Shown here: one piece after another, positions 36,299-45,868 of the stretch | Layout of the letters: each line of letters opens with the position of its first letter | Numbering within the stretch: position 1 is the stretch's first letter | Assembly: GCF_030689645.1 (NCBI RefSeq) | Contig: NZ_JAUYFU010000036.1 | Span: forward strand, 1-64,000 | Source of the DNA: Humidesulfovibrio sp. | GTDB taxonomy: Bacteria > Desulfobacterota > Desulfovibrionia > Desulfovibrionales > Desulfovibrionaceae | DNA length: 64,000 nt | Direction: 5' to 3' | Position numbers and translations under genes: made by a program | The notes under the pieces: generated by a model | The model's input: only the letters and a program-made list of their open reading frames with translations | Databases searched by the model: none | What the model was told of the DNA's origin: nothing

Positions 36299-37347
36299 GC
36301 CGTTCCGTGACTCTCTCGCCCCCTCTGGGGCGCATCCTCCTGCGTTTTCCGCACCCGGAGCCGCCAAAGGTTCTGCGATTCCCCGTGCTGCCGGTGTTTC
36401 TGCCCTTTGCCGGGTGCCCGCGGCGCTGCATCTTCTGCGACCAGGCAGCGCAGACAGGCCAGGCCCAGGAACCCCTCGAAGCCATCTTCGCCCGGCTGGA
36501 GACCCAGCTTGAGGAGACTGCGGACGCACATCCCCAGGAGATAGCCTTTTACGGCGGCACCTTCACCGCCCTGCCGGAGCCCTGGCCCCGGCGATTCATC
36601 GAGCTGGCCGGGCGTTTTCTGGACTCGGGGCGAATAAGCCGCGTGCGCTGCTCAACCAGGCCGGACGCGGTGGATGCGATCCAACTGGCGGAGCTGAAAA
36701 GCCTGGGCCTGTCCCTGGTGGAGCTGGGCGTGCAGAGCTTTGACGACGCGGCGCTTTCGGCCAGCCTGCGCGGGTACAACGGCGCCACGGCGCGCCTGGG
36801 CTGCGAAACCGTGCTCGCGGCAGGCCTTGATCTGGGCATCCAGCTCATGCCCGGCCTGCCCGGCCAAACGCCGGATATGTTCCAGGCTGATGTTGCCTGC
36901 GCAGCAAGCCTGCGGCCCCAACTGGCGCGCCTGTATCCCTGCCTGGTGCTCGAGGGCACGCCCCTGGCCGAGCTTTGGCGCGCCGGAAGCTTCGAGCCCT
37001 GGTCTCTTGATGCTGCGGTGGCTGCACTGGCCCCGGCTCTGCTCACGCTATGGTCTGCCGGGGTGCCCCTGGCGCGCCTTGGCCTTGTGGAGCAGGAGGG
37101 GCTGGCCGTGCTGGCCGGGCCCAGGCATCCGGCTTTGGGACAGCTCGTTCGCAGCCGCGCCCTGCTTGATTTCATCCGCAGCAGACTGCCGGAGCTGCCG
37201 GAATCCGCCCAGGTGCTGAGCATCCCGCGGCGGTTGCAGGGCGAGGCCCTGGGGCAGAAGAACGTTCTGGAGCGCGAGTACAACGCCTTGGGCCTGGCCG
37301 TGCGCCTGTGGGACGAGCCCGACCTGGCCTTACGCGCGGCGGGCTGA
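36295..37347 (+). CDS. Radical SAM protein, Elp3/YhcC-like
   Basis: A 350-residue enzyme with the iron-sulfur motif CPRRCIFC (residues about 41-48) and the SAM-binding [11 protein letters not shown]. Further motifs are [21 protein letters not shown] and [14 protein letters not shown]. This order fits the Elp3-like/YhcC group of oxygen-independent radical SAM enzymes; Elp3 proper has a C-terminal acetyltransferase, which is absent. Its start overlaps the ABC ATPase stop. The substrate is unknown. Confidence 0.85.
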   Translation: MSRSVTLSPPLGRILLRFPHPEPPKVLRFPVLPVFLPFAGCPRRCIFCDQAAQTGQAQEPLEAIFARLETQLEETADAHPQEIAFYGGTFTALPEPWPRRFIELAGRFLDSGRISRVRCSTRPDAVDAIQLAELKSLGLSLVELGVQSFDDAALSASLRGYNGATARLGCETVLAAGLDLGIQLMPGLPGQTPDMFQADVACAASLRPQLARLYPCLVLEGTPLAELWRAGSFEPWSLDAAVAALAPALLTLWSAGVPLARLGLVEQEGLAVLAGPRHPALGQLVRSRALLDFIRSRLPELPESAQVLSIPRRLQGEALGQKNVLEREYNALGLAVRLWDEPDLALRAAG

Positions 37348-37488
37348 GCGCAGCGCGAACAATCCCGCCTGCCGGGGCAGGAGATCGCCGTCGGCGTAGC
37401 TGCTGCCCAGCGGGAGCTGCGGCCCTGCGGGGCTTTGCTCCTGGCGGGAAATCTGGTAGGCAGATGCAGTTTTTTTGAAGGGGAACCC

Positions 37489-39183
37489 ATGAAAGCCAAG
37501 CAATATTTTGAGGATGCCCTGCGGGCCGCACTGACCCGCCTGGACCTGTCCTGGCCTGAAAAGACGCTCATCGAGCCGCCACGCGAACGCAAATTCGGCG
37601 ACTACTCCGCCAACGTGGCCATGCTGCTGGCCGGTGCGGCCAAGCAGAAGCCCCGCGATCTTGCCGAGGCCCTGGCGGCGGATCTGCGCGGCCAGTCCTC
37701 GCACTTCGAGCGCATTGAGGTGGCCGGCCCTGGCTTTCTCAACGTCACCTTTGCCCAGAGCTTCTGGCACACCATTTTGGACGACGTGAGCGTTGCGGGC
37801 GCGTCCTATGGCGCGTCCAGTCCGGGGCGCGGGCAAAAGGTCCAGGTGGAGTATGTTTCCGCCAATCCAACGGGCCCGCTGCATATCGGCCATGGGCGGG
37901 GCGCGGCCCTGGGCGACAGTCTGGCGCGCCTGCTGCGCAAGACCGGGCACGAGGTTTCCTGCGAGTACTACATCAACGACGCGGGCAGGCAGATGCGCAT
38001 CCTGGGCGATTCCGTGTGGTTGCGCCTGCGCCAGCTTGCCGGGCAGGAAATTCCCGATCTAGAGGATTTCTATCGAGGCGATTACATCAAGGATATCGCG
38101 GGGCGTGTTCACACACAATATCCAGACATTCTCAGCATGCCGGAATCACAGGCAATCGACCTTTGTTTCACCGAGGCTGTGGACGAGATCCTTGCGGGCA
38201 TCAAGAAGGACCTGACGGACTTTCGTGTGGGCCATGACGTGTGGTTTTCCGAGAAAAGCCTGGTGGACGCCGGGCGCATCAAGGAAACCTTCGACGATTT
38301 GACCGCGCGCGGGCTGGCCTTCGAGCAGGACGGGGCCCTGTGGTTCAAGACCACGGAATTCGGCGACGACAAGGACCGCGTGCTGCGCAAGTCTTCGGGG
38401 GAGCTCACGTACTTCGCCTCGGACATCGCCTACCACCACGACAAGTTCAAGCGCGGCTTTGACCGCGTCATCGACATCTGGGGCGCGGACCACCACGGCT
38501 ATGTGCCGCGCATGCAGGGCGCGGTGACGGCGCTGGGCCGCCAAGGCGCGCTCACCGTGATCCTGGTGCAGTTGGTGAGCCTCTTGAAGGATGGCGAGCA
38601 GGTGGCCATGAGCACACGCGCTGGCAAGTTCGAGACCCTCTCCGACGTGGTTTCTTACGTCGGGGCCGATGCCGCGCGCTTCCTGTTCCTTTCACGCAAG
38701 AGTGATTCGCCCCTGGAGTTCGACCTGGAGCTGGTGCGCCGCAAGAGCATGGACAATCCTGTTTACTACGTGCAGTACGCCCACGCCCGGGTGCACTCCA
38801 TGCTGGCCAAGGCGCGCGATGCGGGCATTCTCCCCGCTGCGCCGGGGTCGGCTGGCTGTGAGCATCTGAACACCCCGGAAGATCTGGAGCTGTGCCGTCT
38901 CATGGAGCGCTTCCCAGACATCGTGGCCGCAGCGGCGGAGACTCTGGCCCCGCATATGGTGAGCAACTACCTGTCTGAGCTTGCCGCAGCTTTACATAAA
39001 TATTATTCGCAGCATCACGTGCTTTCCGCCGGGCCGGATGTGGCCTCGGCCCGCCTGCTGCTCCTGTCCTGCGTGGCCGTCACCCTGGCGGCCGGGCTGG
39101 AGCTCTTGGGCGTCAGCGCGCCGGAGCGCATGGACCAGGTGAGCGAGGACGCGGCGTTGGCCTCTTCCCCCGCGCAGGGTTGA
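37489..39183 (+). CDS. argS: Arginyl-tRNA synthetase
   Basis: A 564-residue class I synthetase that charges tRNA-Arg. The N-terminal Add-1 domain has [11 protein letters not shown], the HIGH signature is in [13 protein letters not shown] (about residue 133), the KMSKS loop is replaced by [10 protein letters not shown] as usual for ArgRS, and the C-terminal anticodon domain has [15 protein letters not shown] lies before ATG 37489. A SPOR-domain gene follows. Confidence 0.96.
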   Translation: MKAKQYFEDALRAALTRLDLSWPEKTLIEPPRERKFGDYSANVAMLLAGAAKQKPRDLAEALAADLRGQSSHFERIEVAGPGFLNVTFAQSFWHTILDDVSVAGASYGASSPGRGQKVQVEYVSANPTGPLHIGHGRGAALGDSLARLLRKTGHEVSCEYYINDAGRQMRILGDSVWLRLRQLAGQEIPDLEDFYRGDYIKDIAGRVHTQYPDILSMPESQAIDLCFTEAVDEILAGIKKDLTDFRVGHDVWFSEKSLVDAGRIKETFDDLTARGLAFEQDGALWFKTTEFGDDKDRVLRKSSGELTYFASDIAYHHDKFKRGFDRVIDIWGADHHGYVPRMQGAVTALGRQGALTVILVQLVSLLKDGEQVAMSTRAGKFETLSDVVSYVGADAARFLFLSRKSDSPLEFDLELVRRKSMDNPVYYVQYAHARVHSMLAKARDAGILPAAPGSAGCEHLNTPEDLELCRLMERFPDIVAAAAETLAPHMVSNYLSELAAALHKYYSQHHVLSAGPDVASARLLLLSCVAVTLAAGLELLGVSAPERMDQVSEDAALASSPAQG

Positions 39184-39232
39184 ATATGGGCCTGATTGCA
39201 GACGCAGCAGAACTTTCAAGGAGTCCCGGCAG

Positions 39233-39970
39233 ATGAATGCGCCCATCAGGTTAAAAGACCCCAATAGCGCCAGCAGGCAGTACAGCTTTACCCTGGGATT
39301 TGGCGGCATGGCTGTGCTCATCACAGGCCTCACCTTGTCGCTTTGTCTGTTCTTTGTGCTTGGGGTGCTGGTTGGCCGCGGCCACAGGCCGGAAACCGCA
39401 GTGCCTGTGGTGGCGGGCATAATGCCCAGGGAGAGCCTGAACCGAGCCGCCCCGCCGCCGGAAGTGCTCAAGGCAGAGGAGCTGGGCTATAGTGAGCAGC
39501 TAGGCAAGAAGCACGAGGGGCCGTCCCCGACCCGCCCCATCGATTCGGACCACAAGGCCGTCCCGGCGAAAAAGGACGAAAAGAAAGACCCCAAGCCCAG
39601 CGACAAGCCCGCAGAGAAGAAGGACGCCAAGGCGGGCGACAAGGCTGCGGCGAAGCTCGCTGACAAGAAGGTTGCCAAGCTCGAGGAGAAGAAGCCCGAG
39701 CAGAAGCCCGACCCTGACACCCAGCGCTACGACTACGCCTACCAGGCGGCAACCTTCCCTGACGCCGAAGCCGCCAAGACGTATCTCAAGCGGGTGAAGA
39801 GCCTTGGGCTCAAGGGCGACATTGAGACCGGCGCTGCTGATGGCAAGGCCTGGCACCGCGTGGTGGTTTTTTTCCAGGGAACGCCCACAGACACCCGCGC
39901 TCTCAAGGAAAAGCTCGCAGGCATCGGAGCCCAGAAGCTGGTCATGCGTTCAAAAACGCCGGTGAACTAG
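39233..39970 (+). CDS. SPOR-domain membrane protein
   Basis: A 245-residue protein with one membrane helix (about residues 26-48, GMAVLITGLTLSLCLFFVLG), then a periplasmic linker rich in Lys, Ala, Asp and Glu (about 100-160). The C-terminal SPOR domain (about 165-242) contains YAYQAATFPDAEAAKTYLKR. SPOR domains bind denuded septal peptidoglycan. AAGGAG precedes the ATG. A 13-bp hairpin follows the stop. Confidence 0.88.
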   Translation: MNAPIRLKDPNSASRQYSFTLGFGGMAVLITGLTLSLCLFFVLGVLVGRGHRPETAVPVVAGIMPRESLNRAAPPPEVLKAEELGYSEQLGKKHEGPSPTRPIDSDHKAVPAKKDEKKDPKPSDKPAEKKDAKAGDKAAAKLADKKVAKLEEKKPEQKPDPDTQRYDYAYQAATFPDAEAAKTYLKRVKSLGLKGDIETGAADGKAWHRVVVFFQGTPTDTRALKEKLAGIGAQKLVMRSKTPVN

Positions 39971-39992
39971 CCCCCCCCACCAGACGCGGCTT

Positions 39993-40027
39993 GAGGCGGC
40001 CCGGATGTTCATCGTCCGGGCCGCCTC
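39993..40027. terminator. Hairpin between convergent SPOR and HD-GYP genes
   Basis: A 13-bp perfect stem, GAGGCGGCCCGGA (39993-40005) and TCCGGGCCGCCTC (40015-40027), with a 9-nt loop. It has no T tract but lies between convergent genes. Confidence 0.6.
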
Positions 40028-40103
40028 TGCGTTGGGAGGGGGAGTGTGGGCGGAAGGAGTGGAGGTGTGGGCGGAAAATTATGGCCCTCTGGCTGGCTCC
40101 CGG

Positions 40104-40898
40104 CTAGGTGCGAGTGGCCGGGCCCATGCACACTGCGGGGCAGGGGATGCCGTTTGTCGCAGCCAGTTGGCAGGGCTCGATTGTTGCGCTCTTCAGCAGG
40201 CTTTCCAGCGGCCCGCGAAGGGCCAGCAGGTCGCGCACCACGCAAGGGTCGAAATGTGTGCCCGCGCCGCGCTCGACTTCCTCAATGGCCTCCTCCACGG
40301 TCAGGCTCTTGCGGTAGGGCCGCTCCTCGGTCATTGCGGAGAGCGCGTCGGCCACGGCCAGGATGCGCGCGCCCAGAGGAATGTCCTTGCCGCGCAGGCC
40401 GTAAGGGTACCCTGACCCGTTCCAGCGCTCATGGTGCGCAAGAACCATCTCGCATACGCCGGGCCTGCCGCAGAAGACCTTCACCGGGCGCAAAATTTCC
40501 GCGCCCATTTGGGGGTGGCGGCGCATTATCTCCCATTCGGCAGGAGTGAGCGGACCGGGCTTCAACAGTATGGAGTCCGGAATGCCGATCTTGCCCACGT
40601 CATGCAGGTGCCCGGCCATGTGCACCAGGTCCGTCTGGCGCGGCGTGAGGCCATGGGCTTGGGCCAGCAGGCTTGCGAGGTCCGCGACCACTGCGGAGTG
40701 CTGGAACAGTCTCCTGTCCCGTGCGTCAACGGCCCGGCCCAGACTCTCGGCCATTTCGTGGGCGGTGTTCGTGGCGCAGGCTCCCAGCCCTCCGCACGCT
40801 CCGGAGCAGCCGCAGCCCCCAGGCTTCGCCGTTATTTTCGAAAGGTGCGGGTCCGCGCTGGCGGATAGTCCGCATGCCCCTGGGTTTTCCGTATACAT
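40104..40898 (-). CDS. HD-GYP c-di-GMP phosphodiesterase with Cys-rich N-terminus
   Basis: A 264-residue protein. The HD-GYP domain (about residues 60-235) has the HD pair in GHLHDVGKIGIPD, RRHPQMGAEIL and HHERWNGSGYPYGL, the last with Asn in place of the usual Asp. These enzymes hydrolyse c-di-GMP with a di- or tri-metal centre. The N-terminus carries a Gly/Cys cluster (GGCGCSGACGGLGAC) of five cysteines within about 20 residues, which could bind a metal or an Fe-S cluster. I chose ATG 40898, with AGGAG 7 nt upstream, over GTG 40904, which would overlap it. Confidence 0.88.
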   Translation of the reverse strand: MYTENPGACGLSASADPHLSKITAKPGGCGCSGACGGLGACATNTAHEMAESLGRAVDARDRRLFQHSAVVADLASLLAQAHGLTPRQTDLVHMAGHLHDVGKIGIPDSILLKPGPLTPAEWEIMRRHPQMGAEILRPVKVFCGRPGVCEMVLAHHERWNGSGYPYGLRGKDIPLGARILAVADALSAMTEERPYRKSLTVEEAIEEVERGAGTHFDPCVVRDLLALRGPLESLLKSATIEPCQLAATNGIPCPAVCMGPATRT

Positions 40899-41178
40899 TG
40901 ACACTCTCCTTTGCCGCCTATGGGATCGTTCTGGCGCGCAGTCGTTGAATGCACTGATTGAAATTGAATGTCAACATCAAAGTGGCGGCGGTTTCATTCG
41001 CTTGCCGTCTGGCGAGTCGTGGGAAGAAGGTGCCGTCGGACATGGCGTGCCTCACCTCAGGCCGCTGTGATGGCGGTGGTTCTTCCGTGCAAGCCCGCGT
41101 CAAAGTTGTGGGGCATGCAGCTACACTGTTGGCGACACTCTTGTATTGTAAGAGTCCAAGGCACAGGGTGCGCACAAA
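40899..41178. other. Intergenic region upstream of the HD-GYP gene
   Basis: About 280 nt between the mutase terminator and the HD-GYP start. It must contain the HD-GYP promoter on the minus strand. Only small overlapping ORFs occur and nothing is recognisable. Confidence 0.4.
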
Positions 41179-41212
41179 AAAAGCCCCGCCAGGGGGTTCC
41201 GACGGGGCTTGC
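41179..41212 (-). terminator. Rho-independent terminator after the phosphohexomutase gene
   Basis: On the minus strand AAGCCCCGTCGG, a loop, CCGCCAGG...GGGGCTT and then TTTTTTT form a GC-rich hairpin (GCCCCG/CGGGGC stem) with a seven-T tail. It lies 23 nt beyond the stop at 41235. Confidence 0.85.
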
Positions 41213-41234
41213 AGGCGTGGTTGGGGAAGAAGCG

Positions 41235-42599
41235 TCAGGTCATTTCGGCGATCCAGCGGGCCAGGGGGACCTCCACGAGGCTGCGAAGCTCTGCCAGGCG
41301 CTCCGCGCTTTCGGCTTCGAAACGCAGCACAAGCGCGGGCTGGGTGTTGGAGGCGCGCACAAGGGCCCAGCCATCCGGGAACACAAGGCGCGCGCCGTCG
41401 TCGCCCTCAAGGGTGTAGGCTTTGGCGAACTCGTCGCGGGCCTTGTCGGCAACTGCGAATTTGATGTGTTCCGGGCAGTCAACGCGTAGCTCCGGCGTGA
41501 CGAAAGTGGCTGGCCAGTCTTCAAGGAATTGCGACACCGGACTGTCCGCGCCGGAGAGAATCTCCACCAAGCGCAGGGCTGCATAGGGCGCATCGTCAAA
41601 GCCGTAGTAGCGGTCGGCGAAGAACATGTGCCCGCTCATTTCTCCGGCCAGGGCCGCATTTTCGGTAAGCAGCCGGTCCTTTATGAGCGAGTGCCCGGTT
41701 GCGGACATGATGGGCCGCCCGCCGTGTCTGGCGATGTCCTGGAAGAGCAGGTGCGAGCATTTCACGTCGCCGATGATGGCCGACGCGGGCTTCTCCGCGA
41801 GCACCTGCCGGGCGAAGATGGCCAACAGCCTGTCGCCATGGATGACCTGGGCGTTCTGGTCCACCACGCCGATGCGGTCGCCATCGCCGTCCAGGCCGAT
41901 GCCTGCTTCCGCGCCGGTTTCCAGAACCTTGGCCTTGAGCGCGCCCAGGTTATTCTCGTCCACGGGGTCTGGGTGATGGTTGGGGAAGCGGCCGTCCGGA
42001 TCGCAATAGAGCTCTATCACTTCAGCCCCGGCAAGGGTCAGCAGGTCGCGGGCGATGAGCCCGGCTGCGCCGTTGCCGCCGTCGAGCACCACCTTCACCC
42101 GGCGCTTAAGCTTCACCAGGGCGGAAACAGTCTCCAGATAGGCCGGCGCGATGTCGTGGTAGGTGGCAAGGCCGTTGCCTGCGGGGAACTGGTTCTGCTG
42201 CATCAACGCCGCAAGCTTTTGTATTTCCCCGGAATGGATGGTGCTTTTGCCTGCCCAGACCTTGAAGCCGTTGTACTCTGAAGGGTTGTGGCTGGCTGTG
42301 ATCATCACTCCGGCCTTGTACCCCAGGTGACGGATGGCGAAATAACAGACCGGCGTCGGCACCATGTCCAGAAACAGCACATCCACGCCGGTTGCGGCAA
42401 GGCCGCGCACCAGGCGCTCTTGGAACTCCGGAGAGGTGAGGCGGCAGTCGTGCCCTACGACTGCGCGGGTGTGGCCCAGGGAGAGGAAGTATGCGCCGCA
42501 GGCGCGTCCAAGACGCTCCACCCAATCAGCGTCGAAGTCGCGGCCAACGATGCCTCGGATGTCGTATGCCCTGAAGATGCTGGAGTCTTTTGTAACCAT
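41235..42599 (-). CDS. Phosphomannomutase / phosphoglucomutase (AlgC-type)
   Basis: A 454-residue alpha-D-phosphohexomutase that interconverts sugar 1- and 6-phosphates for nucleotide-sugar synthesis. The four family sites are seen: the phospho-Ser in TASHNPSEYNGFK (near residue 100), the metal loop GLDGDGDRIG (near 237), the sugar loop GEMSGHMFF (near 318) and the phosphate loop RASNTQPALVLRFEA (near 415). It is a single-gene unit with its own terminator. Confidence 0.93.
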   Translation of the reverse strand: MVTKDSSIFRAYDIRGIVGRDFDADWVERLGRACGAYFLSLGHTRAVVGHDCRLTSPEFQERLVRGLAATGVDVLFLDMVPTPVCYFAIRHLGYKAGVMITASHNPSEYNGFKVWAGKSTIHSGEIQKLAALMQQNQFPAGNGLATYHDIAPAYLETVSALVKLKRRVKVVLDGGNGAAGLIARDLLTLAGAEVIELYCDPDGRFPNHHPDPVDENNLGALKAKVLETGAEAGIGLDGDGDRIGVVDQNAQVIHGDRLLAIFARQVLAEKPASAIIGDVKCSHLLFQDIARHGGRPIMSATGHSLIKDRLLTENAALAGEMSGHMFFADRYYGFDDAPYAALRLVEILSGADSPVSQFLEDWPATFVTPELRVDCPEHIKFAVADKARDEFAKAYTLEGDDGARLVFPDGWALVRASNTQPALVLRFEAESAERLAELRSLVEVPLARWIAEMT

Positions 42600-43099
42600 T
42601 TTAGCTCTCGCTGGTGCGTATGGCGCTGTTCACGAAGCTGTGGTCAGCGAATTATAGACCTGCTGTGCGCAGGTTCAAGGGTTCATTATCACGGCTGCTT
42701 ACAGGAGGGAAGGCGGGAGGTTGGGCGTGTCTCTGGGATGCAATACGGATATTCTGTAATCTGTGGATGGCCGAACCGGCTGCTTAATGAGATCATCACC
42801 TACCCAGGTGTGGTATTGTATACGGATTCTACTTAATTTTGGTGACTGCATATTGACAGAAGCGCATCCTGATATAAAAGGAACGTCCTCAGTGTGCATA
42901 CCATGTGTGTTAAGAATTATGAATACAACGCATTGCTGGGCTTGGCGCCTCTTCGCAGTGGTTGGTGTGTTTCCCCTTGACGGCAGCATTTCCGACCAAC
43001 TATATTCAGTTCGTGAAAAGCACCAGCAGAACGTATGTTGTATAGTTGCTTTTCTTTACTCAGTTTACTGATACAGGATTTTCAATACGGAGGATTGCA
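42600..43099. other. AT-rich divergent intergenic region
   Basis: Five hundred bases, clearly more AT-rich than the surroundings, between the mutase and the CI-like repressor gene. It holds TTGACA at about 42854 followed by TATAAA-like sequence, but the spacing (14 nt) is short for sigma-70. No gene, tRNA or repeat is supported. The composition suggests promoters or recently acquired DNA. Confidence 0.4.
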
Positions 43100-43825
43100 G
43101 TGGCAAAGTTGAAGAAAAAGTGCGACGAGCGCCTTGAACGCTGGTTTGAGGAGGCCATGGAGCGCATTAAAAAGGCCACCGGCGCCCGGACCCAGGTGCA
43201 GTTGGCTGAGGTCCTTGAGGTGCGTCAGTCGAGCATCTCTGACGCCAAGCGGCGCTGCTCCGTTCCTTCCGATTGGTTTTTGAAGCTGTATCGCAGTCAC
43301 GGGCTAAACCCCAACTGGCTTTCCGATGGGCAGGAGCCTGTCTACCTGAACGCCAGCCGCGGGGCTGTCGCTGCGGAGAATCTGCTGCGCGAGACTCCGG
43401 CCGCTTATGGACGCGCCAATGCTCGTGGCCGCGTGGTCCAGGTTTCGACAATGGCAGGCGGCAGCGCGGATCCCGCCGTTTGGGCCCCCCTGCCCACCGA
43501 GGACCTGTCCATCCCCGAGTCCTTTTACCGGCCTGAACTCGCCGTCCTTCGCGTTGATGCCGCCGGCATGGAGCCGCTCATCCTGCGCGGCGCCTTTGTG
43601 GGCGTGGACATGTCACAGCGCCAGCATCCTGACGGCGACCTCTGCGCCGTGCATTTTCCCCACCAGGGGCTGCTCATCCGCCGCGTGTTCTACCAGGACG
43701 GGCAGTTCGTCCTTCGCGCCGAGGAGAAGTCCCATGCCGACCTGCATGTGCCCGCCGCCGAGATGGCCGCCCGCACTCTTGGCCGCGTGATCTGGGTCAT
43801 TCAGAGCCTGAGCCCCCAGGCTTAG
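43100..43825 (+). CDS. CI-type phage repressor-like regulator with inactive S24 domain
   Basis: A 241-residue protein from GTG 43100 (GGAGG 6 nt upstream). Residues about 10-75 match the CI repressor helix-turn-helix (TQVQLAEVLEVRQSSISDAK, NPNWLSDGQEPVY). The C-terminal part (about 135-235) has the LexA/CI fold. However, the catalytic Ser of the SM motif is replaced (VDAAGMEPLILRG) and the catalytic Lys position reads IRRV. It should therefore bind DNA but not cleave itself. Related proteins regulate flagellar, biofilm or prophage genes. No phage genes are nearby; a terminator follows. Confidence 0.82.
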   Translation: MAKLKKKCDERLERWFEEAMERIKKATGARTQVQLAEVLEVRQSSISDAKRRCSVPSDWFLKLYRSHGLNPNWLSDGQEPVYLNASRGAVAAENLLRETPAAYGRANARGRVVQVSTMAGGSADPAVWAPLPTEDLSIPESFYRPELAVLRVDAAGMEPLILRGAFVGVDMSQRQHPDGDLCAVHFPHQGLLIRRVFYQDGQFVLRAEEKSHADLHVPAAEMAARTLGRVIWVIQSLSPQA

Positions 43826-43845
43826 CCTCGCAGTTGCGCATCACG

Positions 43846-43877
43846 GCCCCCTGCGCTTTGGCGCGGGGGGCTTTTTT
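43846..43877 (+). terminator. Rho-independent terminator after the CI-like gene
   Basis: GCCCCCTGCGC (43846-43856) pairs with GCGCGGGGGGC (43861-43871), loop TTTG, then six T residues. Confidence 0.9.
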
Positions 43878-43985
43878 GCGCCGAAAAGAGACGGTGAGTT
43901 CGCTTGGCTAGACCGAAACATCTTGTCGGCACGACGAAATTCTGACCCGGTGCGGTTTGTGCACGTGTCCAGACAGGAGGACGCC

Positions 43986-44234
43986 ATGTCAAACGCGCAT
44001 ATCACTGAGCACCAAACCTCGCAGGTCGCCCTGCCCTTGGACCTGTTCCGCGTGTATGAGGCAACGGATCCCTTCAGCCCCGCTCCCTACCGCGTGACGC
44101 TGCGCCTCTCGCGTGAGAAGCGCCTGCTGGAGGATATCAGCTCCGGCCGCAGTCTGCTGCGCCTGGGGCGCTTGGTGCTGGAAACGCGCGAGCTCGCCCT
44201 GGCCAGGGCGCAGTCGCAGGCCTTCTACTTATAA
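43986..44234 (+). CDS. Hypothetical protein (82 aa)
   Basis: GGAGG stands 5 nt before ATG 43986. The product is soluble, with no signal peptide. Features are a mixed N-terminus (MSNAHITEHQTSQVALPLD) and a basic helical C-terminus (SREKRLLEDISSGRSLLRLG). I do not recognise a family. It is separated from the next gene by about 80 nt. Confidence 0.65.
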   Translation: MSNAHITEHQTSQVALPLDLFRVYEATDPFSPAPYRVTLRLSREKRLLEDISSGRSLLRLGRLVLETRELALARAQSQAFYL

Positions 44235-44312
44235 AAATACGGCCAGCCCCTTGATTTCCACGCGCAGACGGGGGAGAGTCGCACAGGTGCAAACTTGCGC
44301 CCTGGAGGCTCC

Positions 44313-44909
44313 ATGCGTTTTTTCCCGGCTTCGGCCCTGACCGCCCTCGTCCTGGCGGCCACTTGGTTCAGCGCACCGATGGGCCATGCGGCGCAGCCGG
44401 ACTCCCCGCCGCTGCCCGCTTCACAGGTGCAGTCCAATGATTCAGGCGATGCTCCGCCGCCCTTCATTTCTCGTCCCAGGCGTTCTCCCCGGCCCGTGCG
44501 CCCGGATATGACCTACGCCACCCGTCCCGCCCCCACGGCTTTTCGCGATCTGCCTTGGGCCACGCCGCTGGACAAGGCCAAGGCCGATCTGGGGCTGGTG
44601 CCCGTGACCACGCCGCGCCCTCTTGCGAACACCTACCAGCGGCCTGACGAGCATCTGCGTCTCGGCCAGGCCGAGGTGCGCACCGTTGCCTATTACTTCC
44701 CCAGGGGCGTTTTTGCCGGCGCGGGCATCGTCTTTGAGGGCGAGGGCAACTTCTTTCTCATCAAGGACCACCTCATCGAGCTTTACGGCCCCGGCCGCCA
44801 AGTGTCTGACCGCTACGGCTGGACCTGGGACAGCGTCAATATCGACCTGCGCCTGAAGAATGGGGTGGGTGAACTGCGCTACACCTTCGAGCCGCCCGTG
44901 GCCAAGTAG
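44313..44909 (+). CDS. Hypothetical secreted protein (198 aa)
   Basis: A Sec signal peptide spans residues 1-26 (MRFFPASALTALVLAATWF, cleavage near HAA/QP), then a Pro/Ser/Arg-rich linker to about residue 70. The C-terminal half looks like a small beta-rich domain (FRDLPWATPLDKAKADLGLV, AYYFPRGVFAGAGIVFEGEG), seen in proteins that assess small periplasmic ligands, but I cannot name it. GGAGG precedes the ATG. A degenerate GGDEF gene follows 38 nt later, so they may be one operon. Confidence 0.75.
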   Translation: MRFFPASALTALVLAATWFSAPMGHAAQPDSPPLPASQVQSNDSGDAPPPFISRPRRSPRPVRPDMTYATRPAPTAFRDLPWATPLDKAKADLGLVPVTTPRPLANTYQRPDEHLRLGQAEVRTVAYYFPRGVFAGAGIVFEGEGNFFLIKDHLIELYGPGRQVSDRYGWTWDSVNIDLRLKNGVGELRYTFEPPVAK

Positions 44910-44947
44910 GGCGGCTGTTGCCGGAAATTCGAAGGAGGGGACAGGCT

Positions 44948-45733
44948 ATGCCGCAGGATGAAGACCTCTCGCTGGTCGGCGTTCCGCAGGCGCGGGGCGC
45001 GAGCCTCCTGTACGTTGGCAGTCTGGCCGTTTTGGCCGTTGCTCTGGTGGCCGAATTTCTTGTGGCCTACTCCCTGCTCCGTGACCACCCGGACCACGCA
45101 AAGATTCTGGCGGGCGAAAGCTACGCAGCCCTGGCCGTGGGTCTGCTGGTCCTGGCCGGGCAGGCCGTCCTGATCTTTACTGCCCTTATTCGACCCTACC
45201 GCGAGGCAGCCATCAGGGTGGAGCATCTGGCCCATGCCCTGGATCAGCACACCCACCGCGACGCCCTCACCGGGGTGCTGAACCGCACGGCCTTCGACCA
45301 GCTCATCGTGCGCGAGCTGGAATCCTTGCGCCGTTACGGCGTACGCTTTTGCGGCATTTTCCTCGACGTGGACGGATTTCGCCAGGTGAACGAGGCACAG
45401 GGCTACGAAACGGGTGACAAGGTTCTCTTTGACCTGGCCCAGGTTCTCAAGCAGCATGTGCGCCGGTCCGATTTCGTGTTCCGTTGGCGCAGCGGCCGGT
45501 TCCTCATCCTGGCCTCTGGCATCGACGTGGAGCAGGGGCGGCGGTTCGCCGACAAGCTCGCCGCCCTGGTCGCCACGCACCCCTTTCGCCAGGGCGTGGC
45601 GCTCACGGCCTGCCTCGGCGTGGCGCAGGCCCAGGTCGAGGACACGCCGGAGCTCTTTGTCGGGCGCACCAAAAGCGCTCTGGCCCTGGCCAAAGAACAG
45701 GGGCCAGGCAGCGTGGACGCCGTCGCAGGCTGA
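44948..45733 (+). CDS. Two-helix membrane GGDEF-fold protein with degenerate active site
   Basis: A 261-residue protein with two membrane helices (about residues 20-42 and 58-80) and a GGDEF-fold domain (about 95-258; RDALTGVLNRTAFDQ, FCGIFLDVDGFRQVNE). The catalytic GGDEF loop reads RSGRF, so diguanylate cyclase activity is unlikely. The product-binding I-site RxxD (RRSD) is kept at its normal place five residues before the loop. This combination suggests a c-di-GMP-binding effector. AAGGAGGGG is upstream, though somewhat distant from ATG 44948. Confidence 0.85.
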   Translation: MPQDEDLSLVGVPQARGASLLYVGSLAVLAVALVAEFLVAYSLLRDHPDHAKILAGESYAALAVGLLVLAGQAVLIFTALIRPYREAAIRVEHLAHALDQHTHRDALTGVLNRTAFDQLIVRELESLRRYGVRFCGIFLDVDGFRQVNEAQGYETGDKVLFDLAQVLKQHVRRSDFVFRWRSGRFLILASGIDVEQGRRFADKLAALVATHPFRQGVALTACLGVAQAQVEDTPELFVGRTKSALALAKEQGPGSVDAVAG

Positions 45734-45868
45734 GGCGGGGGCCTCCCCTGCTGGGCCTTGACTTGACCTGACCGCTTATGTAACACACAATCTCTTTTTG
45801 CGCCGGGCCGTACCGTGCCGCGAAAGCGGCCCGGACGGCGCGAATTGTTTTTGCCTGGAGTAGTGCCC

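Noticed and set aside
42660-42700. Possible tRNA T-loop (GGTTCAA) near 42673
   Set aside because: No acceptor, D or anticodon stems can be folded around it.
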